Shown here: positions 16,564 through 23,103 of the stretch, in pieces
How the letters are laid out: every line of letters begins with the position of its first letter
Position numbering within the stretch: the first letter of the stretch is position 1
Source: Microtetraspora niveoalba
Lineage (GTDB): Bacteria > Actinomycetota > Actinomycetes > Streptosporangiales > Streptosporangiaceae
DNA: 36,299 nt
Direction of reading: 5' to 3'
NCBI RefSeq assembly: GCF_001570405.1
Contig: NZ_BBYM01000010.1
Location: 201,362 to 237,660 of the forward strand
Program-made: the position numbers and the translations under genes
The notes under the pieces: model-generated
Databases searched by the model: none
Told to the model about the DNA's origin: nothing
The model's input: only the letters and a program-made list of their open reading frames with translations

Positions 16564-16939
16564 GGGGGTCTACTCCGATACGCATATTCAATGGGAAGTT
16601 TCCCGATCAAATGATAGATGCCGATGACCTTGGCCAATAGAGAAGGTCCGGCTCGTTAATCGAAGTGTTGATTGTCCGTTGATCGGGTGGCAAGTCCGAT
16701 CCGTGATGCTGGGGGCAGCGAGCATGGCCTCTGCGGGGGCGGCCATGCTCGGGTTGATGTGGCGAAACGGGGTCCTCCCCGGGTCTGGGGTGCCCGGCGG
16801 GGGACTTCTCCCTTTTCAAGCCGGGTGCAAATCGCGGTCAGGGCCGTGAAAGCTCCCTGCAGGCGGGGCGGCTTATCACAGGGGTGCACCCCCGGAAGCA
16901 TCCCGCCCGGGGATCGTCCTCGAAAACGGGAGAACAGAA
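16564..16939. promoter_or_regulatory. Divergent intergenic region with structured leader of the secreted-protein gene
   Basis: This 376-base gap separates the AfsR-like gene from a small secreted-protein gene. It contains a perfect 11-bp inverted repeat CGAGCATGGCC (16719-16729) and GGCCATGCTCG (16741-16751). Nearer the start codon, a GGCGGG arm (16862-16867) can pair with CCCGCC (16912-16917) around the 12-bp palindrome GGGGTGCACCCC (16881-16892). GGGAG at 16928-16932 is the ribosome site. The size and folding suggest a long structured 5' leader. It matches no riboswitch class I can name. Confidence 0.5.
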
Positions 16940-17479
16940 ATGCGTCGCTCCACCCGCACCGTCCTCGGTCTCGCCGCGGCCGCCGCCACGATCGCCGTCG
17001 GCGTCCCGGCCCTCTCGACCGCCGCCTCCGCCTCCACCCACAGCACCGCGTCGTCCGCCTCCTCCTCGTCCTCGGACTTCGACGGCTACTGGGGCTCGTA
17101 CTGGTCGGGCAACCGGCTCGCCCGGGCGAACGGCTACATCGACGTCAACTACACCGACGACGAGTCCAACCGCGTCCGCGTCACCGGCAAGCTGTGGGAC
17201 CTCGACCGCCGCACCTACGGGCAGGGCGGCAAGTGCGCCTACATCCGGTTCCGCGTCCAGTCCTGGGAGGACGAGGAGAACGACTGGTCCTCGTCCTACA
17301 AGTCGTACAAGTACTGCGGCGGCGGCAGCTACAAGCAGTTCAGCTTCTGGCGCTACGACGTCGCGCAGGTCCAGGCCCAGGTCTGCCAGATCGGCCTGTA
17401 CAGCAAGTACCCGACCCGCTGCGGCTACTGGCGGGACCTGTACGACGCCTACGACGAGGACTACGGCTACGAGGTCTGA
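16940..17479 (+). CDS. Small secreted protein with four cysteines, unknown function
   Basis: This is a 179-residue exported protein. Residues 1-32 form a classical signal peptide: basic RRSTRT, a hydrophobic Ala/Val core, and a probable cut after ASA near residue 32. A Ser-rich stretch follows, then a domain rich in Tyr, Trp, Asp and Ser. This domain has four cysteines (C99, C126, C149, C161) that would form two disulfides, in KCAYIRF, KYCGGGS, QVCQIGLY and TRCGYW. I do not recognise a family. The pattern is like small extracellular proteins of filamentous actinomycetes. ATG 16940 has GGGAG seven bases upstream, and a strong terminator follows. The C-terminal tail is acidic (YDAYDEDYGYEV). 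Confidence 0.8.
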   Translation: MRRSTRTVLGLAAAAATIAVGVPALSTAASASTHSTASSASSSSSDFDGYWGSYWSGNRLARANGYIDVNYTDDESNRVRVTGKLWDLDRRTYGQGGKCAYIRFRVQSWEDEENDWSSSYKSYKYCGGGSYKQFSFWRYDVAQVQAQVCQIGLYSKYPTRCGYWRDLYDAYDEDYGYEV

Positions 17480-17492
17480 GTCCAGGTACGGG

Positions 17493-17527
17493 CGTGGCCC
17501 GTCCTCCTCGCCGGAGGACGGGCCACG
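17493..17527 (+). terminator. Strong hairpin terminator after the secreted-protein gene
   Basis: A perfect 15-bp inverted repeat, CGTGGCCCGTCCTCC (17493-17507) and GGAGGACGGGCCACG (17513-17527), has a five-base loop and is followed by TCGTTCTCTCT. It lies 13 bases after the stop codon. It probably serves both strands, since the GNAT gene converges on it. Confidence 0.85.
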
Positions 17528-17557
17528 TCGTTCTCTCTGGGGTCTGTGGGTGGAAGG

Positions 17558-18202
17558 TCAGGCGGCTACGACGAGGCCGAGCCTCGCGCGGAGCCGTTCT
17601 CGAACCGCCGGCCATTCAGGGCTGAGGATCGAGTAGTACGCGGTATCTCGGACCGTGTTGTCGGCGCCTCGGCTGTCCGCTCGTCGCACGCCGTCCAGGC
17701 GCGCGCCGAGGGCCTCGATGGCGGCCCGGGATCGTGTGTTGCGTACGTCTGCCTTGAGAGTTATCCGGTGGACCTGCCAGGTCTCGAAGGCGTGGGAGAG
17801 CATCAGGAACTTGCTCTCCCTGTTGACACCGGTGCCCTGGGCCGACGCCGCCAGCCAGGTGTAACCGATGTCCGCCACCGACGGGACCTCGCCCACCACG
17901 CCTTTGGCGCCCGGCGGCCAGGGCATGGGGCCCTGCCAGTACTCCAGGTGCATCAGACGGGTGGCACCGACCACGCGGTCGGTGTGCAGCCACCGGATGG
18001 CGAAGGGCAACGTGCGGCCCTCCGCCTGCTCAGCCAGGGCGGCCTCCACGTAGGAGACCATCTCTTCCCGGCCAGCGGGAACGCGAGTGAAGCCGTAGGT
18101 GGAACGGTCCTCACTCGCCGCGGCGACGAGATCGTCGACGACCGCGAGGCTGAGCGGTTCCAGGCGCACGGAGCGCCCGGACAGGGTGACAAAAGCGGGC
18201 AT
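17558..18202 (-). CDS. GNAT family N-acetyltransferase (RimJ/RimL type)
   Basis: This 214-residue acetyltransferase is like the RimJ/RimL group. It opens with the usual LSGRSVRLEPLSLAVVDDLV. It has the acetyl-CoA-binding region around ADIGYTWLAASAQGTGVNRESKFLML (a variant of the Q/R-x2-G/A loop) and the family's HRITLKADVRNTRSRAAIEALGARLDGVRR near the C-terminus. The substrate (a protein N-terminus, amino sugar or antibiotic) is not predictable. I chose the ATG at 18202 (MPAFVTLSGR); a TTG 13 codons upstream is in frame but has no good ribosome site. The gene converges on the secreted-protein gene across its terminator and lies 159 bases downstream of the aminotransferase gene. Confidence 0.9.
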   Translation of the reverse strand: MPAFVTLSGRSVRLEPLSLAVVDDLVAAASEDRSTYGFTRVPAGREEMVSYVEAALAEQAEGRTLPFAIRWLHTDRVVGATRLMHLEYWQGPMPWPPGAKGVVGEVPSVADIGYTWLAASAQGTGVNRESKFLMLSHAFETWQVHRITLKADVRNTRSRAAIEALGARLDGVRRADSRGADNTVRDTAYYSILSPEWPAVRERLRARLGLVVAA

Positions 18203-18361
18203 GAGCACATGATGGGGGCTCGAGCACGCTCCCGGTGCCAAATGGTAGGAGACATCTTTCGAAGCCTCCGGTGAAGCACCCAGGCTAGCCGTATAACCGC
18301 AGGTCAGAGCGGTGGGCGCGGCTGATCTGGGTGGCCGCGGAGGGTAAAGATTCAGAAACGA

Positions 18362-19654
18362 TCACCAGGCGGGCTTGGGAGCCCCCACGGACACGTGCGA
18401 AGGGGTGCCAAACGCGGCCTCACCTCCGCGAACGCGGCGGGTCGCGGAGAGGGCGGTGAGCGCCCGCTCCAGGTGGTCGAGCGACTCCGCGATCCACGGC
18501 AGCGCGAGTGGATCGTCGGCCCGCAACGCGGCCAGCCGCTGGTCGGCGGTCTCGCCGTACAGGAGGCTGGTGGCGACCCGGACGCGCGGCGCGGCGGGCA
18601 GGTCGCCGAAGGCCGTGCCGGGCAGTACGCCGACTCCGTGGTCCTCGATCAGGGCCGCGGTCAGCTCGGCCGACGACTCGAAACCCGGGATCTCCGGGTA
18701 GAGGTAGAAGCCGCCCTGCGGGAGCGCGACCGACGCTCCGGCCTTGACGAACCGGTCGGCGACCGCCCTGGCCACGATCCCGTGCAGCCTGCGGCTCTCC
18801 GCCACGCGCTGGACCAGCTCGTCCGGCTCGGTGAACGCGTACGCGGCCGCGTGCTGGACCGGGGCGGCCGGGCTGGACCAGATCTCGCTGGCCACCGCGA
18901 GCAGCCGGTCGCGCAGGTCGTGGTCGACCAGCCGGGCGACGCCGATGCGCCACCCCCCGACCGCCAGGCTCTTGCTCAGCCCGCTGGTGATGATCGTGCG
19001 CTCGGGCGCGATCTCGGCCGGGCTGGTGTACTGCGCGACCGGGTCGTGCACGAGGTCGCGGTAGATCTCGTCCGAGATGATGGTCAGGTCGAGGCTCCGG
19101 GCCAGCTCGGCCAGCCGCCGCACCGTCTCGGGGCGGGCCAGCCGCCCGGTCGGGTTGTCGGGCAGCGTGACGAGCAGCGCCTTCACCGTACGGCCCTGCG
19201 CCCGCGCGTGGAGAACGGCGGAGGCGACCAGGTCGGGATCGGGCACCCCACCCTCGCCGGGGGGCGCCGGGACCATGATCGGCCGGACGCCGATGATCTC
19301 GGCCTGGGCGGCGTAGCTGACCCAGCTCGGCATCGGCAGCACGATGTCGCCGCCGAGCGCGAGCATGAGCCCGAAGAGGAGCGCCTTGCTACCGGGGCCG
19401 CACGCGACGAGACCGGGGTCCGTCGGCAGGCCGCGCCGCGACCAGTAGCCGGCGACGGCCTCGCGAAGCTCGGGGGACCCGGCCACCTGGCCGTATCCGT
19501 TGCTTCCGCTGGCCTCGGACAACCTGCGGCGGAGCTCGGGGTGGACGGGCAGGCCGGCCTCGCCGAAGGCGAGATGGAGCACCCGCTGCCCGGTGCGGCG
19601 TCTTCGCTCGATGTCCTCGTTCGCCGCCAGCGTGGCCGACAGGGTCACATTCAT
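18362..19654 (-). CDS. Pyridoxal phosphate-dependent aminotransferase (class I/II)
   Basis: This 430-residue fold-type I aminotransferase has the standard active-site set: NPTG at 167-170, D195 in IISDEIY with Y198, the Schiff-base lysine K228 in TSGLSKSLAVGGWRIG, and R236 for cofactor phosphate. Substrate-binding GEAGLP and GYGQVAGSPELREAV at the N-terminus are typical of the aspartate/aromatic subgroup. The exact substrate is unknown. The ATG at 19654 has GGAAGG eight bases upstream. Upstream lies a divergent LysR gene with a 148-base shared region, so LysR control of this gene is likely. The last 20 residues look like an unstructured tail. Confidence 0.93.
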   Translation of the reverse strand: MNVTLSATLAANEDIERRRRTGQRVLHLAFGEAGLPVHPELRRRLSEASGSNGYGQVAGSPELREAVAGYWSRRGLPTDPGLVACGPGSKALLFGLMLALGGDIVLPMPSWVSYAAQAEIIGVRPIMVPAPPGEGGVPDPDLVASAVLHARAQGRTVKALLVTLPDNPTGRLARPETVRRLAELARSLDLTIISDEIYRDLVHDPVAQYTSPAEIAPERTIITSGLSKSLAVGGWRIGVARLVDHDLRDRLLAVASEIWSSPAAPVQHAAAYAFTEPDELVQRVAESRRLHGIVARAVADRFVKAGASVALPQGGFYLYPEIPGFESSAELTAALIEDHGVGVLPGTAFGDLPAAPRVRVATSLLYGETADQRLAALRADDPLALPWIAESLDHLERALTALSATRRVRGGEAAFGTPSHVSVGAPKPAW

Positions 19655-19802
19655 TGGGGTTGCCTTCCTGGGATTCCGGCGGCACTCATCCCGTTTAAGG
19701 GGATCGCCGGATTGGCCCGGTGTGTTCGGAACGTTCCCAGGGTGGTTGGGTATAGGCATCAGCACAAGCGAGGCTTTTCGGTGGTAGGAGTAAGGAAAAC
19801 CG
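19655..19802. promoter_or_regulatory. Divergent LysR/aminotransferase promoter region with palindrome
   Basis: This 148-base region drives two divergent genes. A perfect 10-bp palindrome, GGAACGTTCC, lies at 19728-19737, near its middle. That is where a LysR protein would be expected to bind. A strict T-N11-A LysR motif was not found over it. The region is AT-richer than its surroundings on the LysR side (AAGGAAAACCG just before the ATG). Confidence 0.45.
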
Positions 19803-20756
19803 ATGCTCGATTTACGGCGGCTGATTCTGATTTGTGAGTTCGCCAGGAGAGGGAGCATCGCGGCCACCGCGTCGTCCCTGGGCTACAGCCCGTCGGCCGT
19901 CTCGCAGCAACTCGCCGCGCTGGAACGGGAGGCCGGCGCCGTCCTGATCGACCGCACCTCCCGAAGCGCCGAGCTGACCGACGCCGGGCGGCGGCTCGTC
20001 GCCCACGCCGAGCGGATCCTCGCGATGGTGGAGACGGCGGAGTCCGACCTGTCCGCGCAGACGGCCACCCCCTCGGGGCGGGTCGTGGTCACCGCCTTCC
20101 CGACCGCCGGGGTGGCCTTCGCGCCCGCGCTCGCCCGTTCGTTGCGCCGCTACCGGAAGTTGTCGCTGCGCCTGCGCCAGAGCCGGTCGGGACGCGGGCT
20201 GCGCGAGGTCGAGTCGGGCGAGGTCGACATCGCGCTGGTGGACGACTGGTGGGGCCGCGTACGCGGCCACGCGACGCTCAAGACGTTCCCCCTGCTCATC
20301 GACCCGCTCGTGCTCGTCGTGCCGCGGCGCCACCCGATCGCCGACCAGTCGGCGCCGGTCGATCTGGGCGCGTTGCGCGAGGAGTCGTGGATGGCCACGC
20401 CGGACGGTGAGCCGTCCCGCACCGCCGTCGACCGGCTGCTCGCGGACGTGGGCGGGCTGCCGCCGATCGCCTGGGAGTTCGAGGGGCTCGGCACGATCCT
20501 CAGCCTGGTCGCCAAGGGCATCGGCATCGCCGCCGTCCCCGCCCTGGCGCTCGCCGCCGGTGTGCGCGGCGTCGCCGTACGCGAGTTCCCCGGCGCCTCG
20601 ATCGAGCGCCGCGTGTACGCGGTGGCCAGGGAGTCGAGCGTCCAGCGGCCGTCGGTCGCGGCCACGCTGCGCGCGCTGCACGTGGCCGCCCGCTATCTCG
20701 CCGCCGATCTCGGCTATCTGCGCGTGGCCCGCGACCGGGACAGTAGCTTGTCGTGA
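19803..20756 (+). CDS. LysR family transcriptional regulator
   Basis: This 317-residue regulator has the LysR helix-turn-helix at residues 1-60 ([39 protein letters not shown]). The periplasmic-binding-like effector domain runs from about residue 92 ([19 protein letters not shown]), with [17 protein letters not shown] and the C-terminal [12 protein letters not shown] motifs. The ATG at 19803 has AAGGA seven bases upstream. Its divergent partner is the aminotransferase gene, the most likely target. Two bases after its stop begins the RNase HII gene, so the two are probably co-transcribed and coupled. Confidence 0.94.
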   Translation: MLDLRRLILICEFARRGSIAATASSLGYSPSAVSQQLAALEREAGAVLIDRTSRSAELTDAGRRLVAHAERILAMVETAESDLSAQTATPSGRVVVTAFPTAGVAFAPALARSLRRYRKLSLRLRQSRSGRGLREVESGEVDIALVDDWWGRVRGHATLKTFPLLIDPLVLVVPRRHPIADQSAPVDLGALREESWMATPDGEPSRTAVDRLLADVGGLPPIAWEFEGLGTILSLVAKGIGIAAVPALALAAGVRGVAVREFPGASIERRVYAVARESSVQRPSVAATLRALHVAARYLAADLGYLRVARDRDSSLS

Positions 20757-20757
20757 T

Positions 20758-21426
20758 GTGAGTCCCACATATGATCTGGAGCGGCTTCTGTGCTCCTCCG
20801 GAACGCGTACGGTCGCGGGCGTCGACGAGGTGGGGCGCGGCTCCTGGGCCGGTCCGGTCGCGGTCTGCGCGGTGGTGACCGACATGTCCCCGCCGCCCGA
20901 CGGTCTCACCGACTCCAAGCTGCTCAGCCCCGCCCGCCGCACCGCGCTCGCCGCCGAGATCGAGTCATGGGCCGTCGGCATCGGGTACGGCGAGGCGTCG
21001 GTCGAGGAGATCGACACGCTGGGCATGACCGAGGCGCTGCGCCGCGCCGCGCGCCGGGCGCTCGCGGAACTGCCCGAGCGGCCCGGCGCGGTGATCCTCG
21101 ACGGCAAGCACGACTATCTCGGCTCGCCCTGGGCGGTGCGGTGCCAGACGAAGGCCGACCTCTCCTGCGTCTCCGTCGCGGCCGCGTCCGTGATCGCCAA
21201 GGTCCGGCGGGACGCGTTGATGGCCTCGCTCGGCTACGAGGAGTACGGCTTCGCCGACAACGCGGGATATCCCTCACCCGCCCACCAGGAGGTGCTGGCG
21301 GAGCTCGGTCCCACGCCGCACCACCGCCTGTCGTGGTCGTACATGGACGACCTGCCGAAGTGGCGGCATCTCAAGCGGCACCGCAACGCCCTCGCCGGAG
21401 AGGGCCAGCTCTCCCTCTTCGGCTGA
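20758..21426 (+). CDS. rnhB: Ribonuclease HII
   Basis: This 222-residue RNase HII removes ribonucleotides from DNA:RNA hybrids. The metal-binding catalytic acids are D23 and E24 in [16 protein letters not shown]115 in VILDGKHDY, and D134 in [18 protein letters not shown]. The C-terminal [21 protein letters not shown] and [17 protein letters not shown] are typical. The GTG at 20758 starts one base after the LysR stop codon, with no Shine-Dalgarno, so translation is probably coupled to LysR. In many actinobacteria rnhB sits with rplS and lepB; here it sits beside a regulator, so this may be a second copy. Confidence 0.95.
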   Translation: MSPTYDLERLLCSSGTRTVAGVDEVGRGSWAGPVAVCAVVTDMSPPPDGLTDSKLLSPARRTALAAEIESWAVGIGYGEASVEEIDTLGMTEALRRAARRALAELPERPGAVILDGKHDYLGSPWAVRCQTKADLSCVSVAAASVIAKVRRDALMASLGYEEYGFADNAGYPSPAHQEVLAELGPTPHHRLSWSYMDDLPKWRHLKRHRNALAGEGQLSLFG

Positions 21427-21442
21427 CGAGCTGCCCGGCGGG

Positions 21443-21829
21443 TCAGCAGTCGACGAGTTCGGGCTTCTGGTTGAGGATCTGCGCCCGGGGCGTCACGAAC
21501 TCGTCGTACGCCCCGGTGGCGGCGGGGTGGAACACGGCGACGCGATGGCAGTTCTGGAAGGCGAGCCGTACGCCGAAGTGGCGTTCCAGGGCTCCGCGCA
21601 TCGCGTCGCTGGCCAGGCAGCGCAGCAACTGGCCGCGGGCGGCCTCGTCCGGCGGCGGGACCTCGTTGTCGGCGAAGTCGGCGCCGGACCGGTCGCGCCG
21701 CTCGACCAGCCCGCTGATCACGGACCAGGCGTACGGCAGCGAGTCGCGTACGCAGGCGACGAACGCGGCGTCGTCCACCTCACCGGTGCGGGCCCGGTCG
21801 AGCAGCTCGGTAGAAACGGTCAGCGACAT
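21443..21829 (-). CDS. SCO5389 family protein
   Basis: This 128-residue protein matches, from memory, the actinobacterial family typified by S. coelicolor SCO5389. Conserved-looking blocks are FVACVRDSLPYAW (22-34), FADNEVPPPDEAARGQLLRCLASDAMRGALERHFGVRLAFQNCHRVAVF (52-100) and a C-terminal LNQKPELVDC. Function is unknown. It has five candidate metal or redox ligands (C26, C71, C94-H95, C128, plus H84 and H101), which matters because the upstream ATPase gene has a zinc-type box. The ATG at 21829 has GAGGAGA six bases upstream. It lies 116 bases downstream of the ATPase on the same strand; that gap holds two hairpins. Confidence 0.75.
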   Translation of the reverse strand: MSLTVSTELLDRARTGEVDDAAFVACVRDSLPYAWSVISGLVERRDRSGADFADNEVPPPDEAARGQLLRCLASDAMRGALERHFGVRLAFQNCHRVAVFHPAATGAYDEFVTPRAQILNQKPELVDC

Positions 21830-21863
21830 GGATTTCTCCTCTCGGAAGGGATGAACAGGACTG

Positions 21864-21922
21864 CCGGCCTCGGATGTGACGTTAGGCCGGGGGTGTGCGC
21901 GCCTCCAGGTGGCGCGGAGGCG
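21864..21922 (-). terminator. Two hairpins between the ATPase and SCO5389-family genes
   Basis: CCGGCCT (21864-21870) pairs with AGGCCGG (21884-21890) across 13 bases. CGCCTCC (21900-21906) pairs with GGAGGCG (21916-21922) across nine bases. Both lie between the two minus-strand genes and may attenuate or end transcription, or stabilise an mRNA end. No T-run follows. Confidence 0.35.
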
Positions 21923-21945
21923 ACATCTTGATGGAGCCGGGGTCG

Positions 21946-22881
21946 TCAGGCCGGCTCGACGGAGGCCGGGCCGTAGACGAACTCGGGGTCGATCTGGGCG
22001 GACAGGTCCTCGCCGGTCGCGCGGTCGGCCCACGCCCTGGCGTTGCGCAGGTGGAACTCCGCGGCCTGCTCGCCGAACCTGCGCCAGTCCTTCGGCTGCG
22101 CGTCGAGCCGCTTCAGCAGCACGGCGAGCGCGTCGTGGTCGTCGCCGGAGAGGTCGTCGAGCGTGAACGCGCGCCCCTGCTCCATCGCGCGTACGGCGGG
22201 GGAGTGCCCGAACCAGGTGAGCAGGTCGTCGCCCACGTGCTCGCGCAGGAAGTCGACGTCCCGCGGGTCCTGCACCTTGTTGCCGACGACGGCGAGGGCG
22301 ACGCCGAAGTCGGCGGCGTGGTCGCGGTACTGCCGGTAGACGCTCACGCCCTGCCTGGTCGGCTCGGCGACCAGGAACGTGACGTCGAACCGGGTGAACA
22401 GGCCGGAGGCGAAGGCGTCGGCTCCGGCTGTCATGTCGACGACGACGTACTCGCCCTGGCCGTCCACGAGGTGGTTGAGGTAGAGCTCGACCGCCCCCAC
22501 CTTGGAGTGGTAGCAGGCCACGCCGAGGTCGTCCTCGCCGAAGGGGCCGGTGACCATCAGCGAGACCCCCTCGACCCGCCGCGACGGGAAGAACGGGTCG
22601 TCCAGCCGGATCAGCCGGGAGCCCCGGCCGGGCGGGGTGGTCTTCACCATCGCGGCGGCGTCGCGGATGCGCGGGTTGTCCCCTCGGAGGTACTCCTTGA
22701 TCTCGCCGATCATGCCGCCGAGCGGGCGCGGGGTCGCCGTCGCGCCGAGCACGAGGCCGAGGTGCTGGTTGATGTCGGCGTCGATCGCGACGACCGTGCC
22801 GTGCTGCGCGGCGTATCTCGCGAACAGCGACGACAGGGTCGTCTTGCCGCTGCCGCCCTTGCCGACGAACGCCACTCGCAT
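21946..22881 (-). CDS. CooC/MinD-like P-loop ATPase
   Basis: This 311-residue SIMIBI-class ATPase begins with the deviant Walker A motif KGGSGKTT (residues 8-15) and AIDADINQH (about 32-40). It continues with a Walker-B-like VVVDMTAGADAF, FLVAEPTRQGVSVYRQY and VVGNKV (the NK of the nucleotide pocket). This order matches CooC, the ATPase that helps nickel insertion into CO dehydrogenase, and related MinD-fold proteins. There is no CODH here. The ATG at 22881 has AGGAGG seven bases upstream. The promoter region carries a near-consensus Zur box. A metal chaperone or metal-dependent role is plausible but inferred. It lies upstream of the SCO5389-family gene and is presumably in one operon with it. 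Confidence 0.88.
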   Translation of the reverse strand: MRVAFVGKGGSGKTTLSSLFARYAAQHGTVVAIDADINQHLGLVLGATATPRPLGGMIGEIKEYLRGDNPRIRDAAAMVKTTPPGRGSRLIRLDDPFFPSRRVEGVSLMVTGPFGEDDLGVACYHSKVGAVELYLNHLVDGQGEYVVVDMTAGADAFASGLFTRFDVTFLVAEPTRQGVSVYRQYRDHAADFGVALAVVGNKVQDPRDVDFLREHVGDDLLTWFGHSPAVRAMEQGRAFTLDDLSGDDHDALAVLLKRLDAQPKDWRRFGEQAAEFHLRNARAWADRATGEDLSAQIDPEFVYGPASVEPA

Positions 22882-22902
22882 ACCGCCCTCCTAACATGGT
22901 TA

Positions 22903-22917
22903 TGAAAATCATTTTCT
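22903..22917 (-). promoter_or_regulatory. Zur-type box upstream of the CooC-like ATPase gene
   Basis: On the minus strand AGAAAATGATTTTCA (22917-22903) matches 14 of 15 positions of the actinomycete Zur consensus TGAAAATGATTTTCA as I recall it. The inner GAAAATCATTTTC (22904-22916, plus strand) is a perfect palindrome with a one-base centre. It lies 21 bases upstream of the ATPase ATG, where bound Zur would block transcription when zinc is plentiful. A Fur-family relative is also possible. Confidence 0.7.
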
Positions 22918-22982
22918 CTGGCCATGCGTGATGATGCCACAGGCGGGGGCGTCCGCGAAGGAGAACCGCGCGGGAGAAGCCG

Positions 22983-23103
22983 GGTTCTTCGGCCCGGTTC
23001 TTCGGCCCGGTTCTTCGGGCGGGCTTTTCAGGCCGGGCTGTTCAGCCGGGTTGATCAGGCGGGTTGTTCAGGCGGGTTGTTCAGGCCGGGTTGGTTCTTC
23101 AGG
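22983..23103. repeat. Minisatellite of 13-14 base units, about eight to nine copies
   Basis: A run of degenerate 13-14 base units fills most of the gap between the ATPase and kinase genes. Early units read GGTTCTTCGGCCC (22983-22995, repeated exactly at 22996-23008). Later ones drift to GGTTGTTCAGGCG (23062-23074). The last partial copy overlaps the first bases of the kinase gene's 3' end. It could arise by slippage; no function is shown. Confidence 0.85.

Noticed and set aside
16564-16939. c-di-AMP (ydaO) or cobalamin riboswitch upstream of the secreted protein
   Set aside because: The conserved core boxes of those classes as I know them are not present; only generic stems are seen.
22897-22917. 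IdeR/DtxR iron box instead of a Zur box
   Set aside because: The IdeR consensus (TTAGGTTAGGCTAACC-like) is not matched, whereas GAAAATCATTTTC is the Fur/Zur type.
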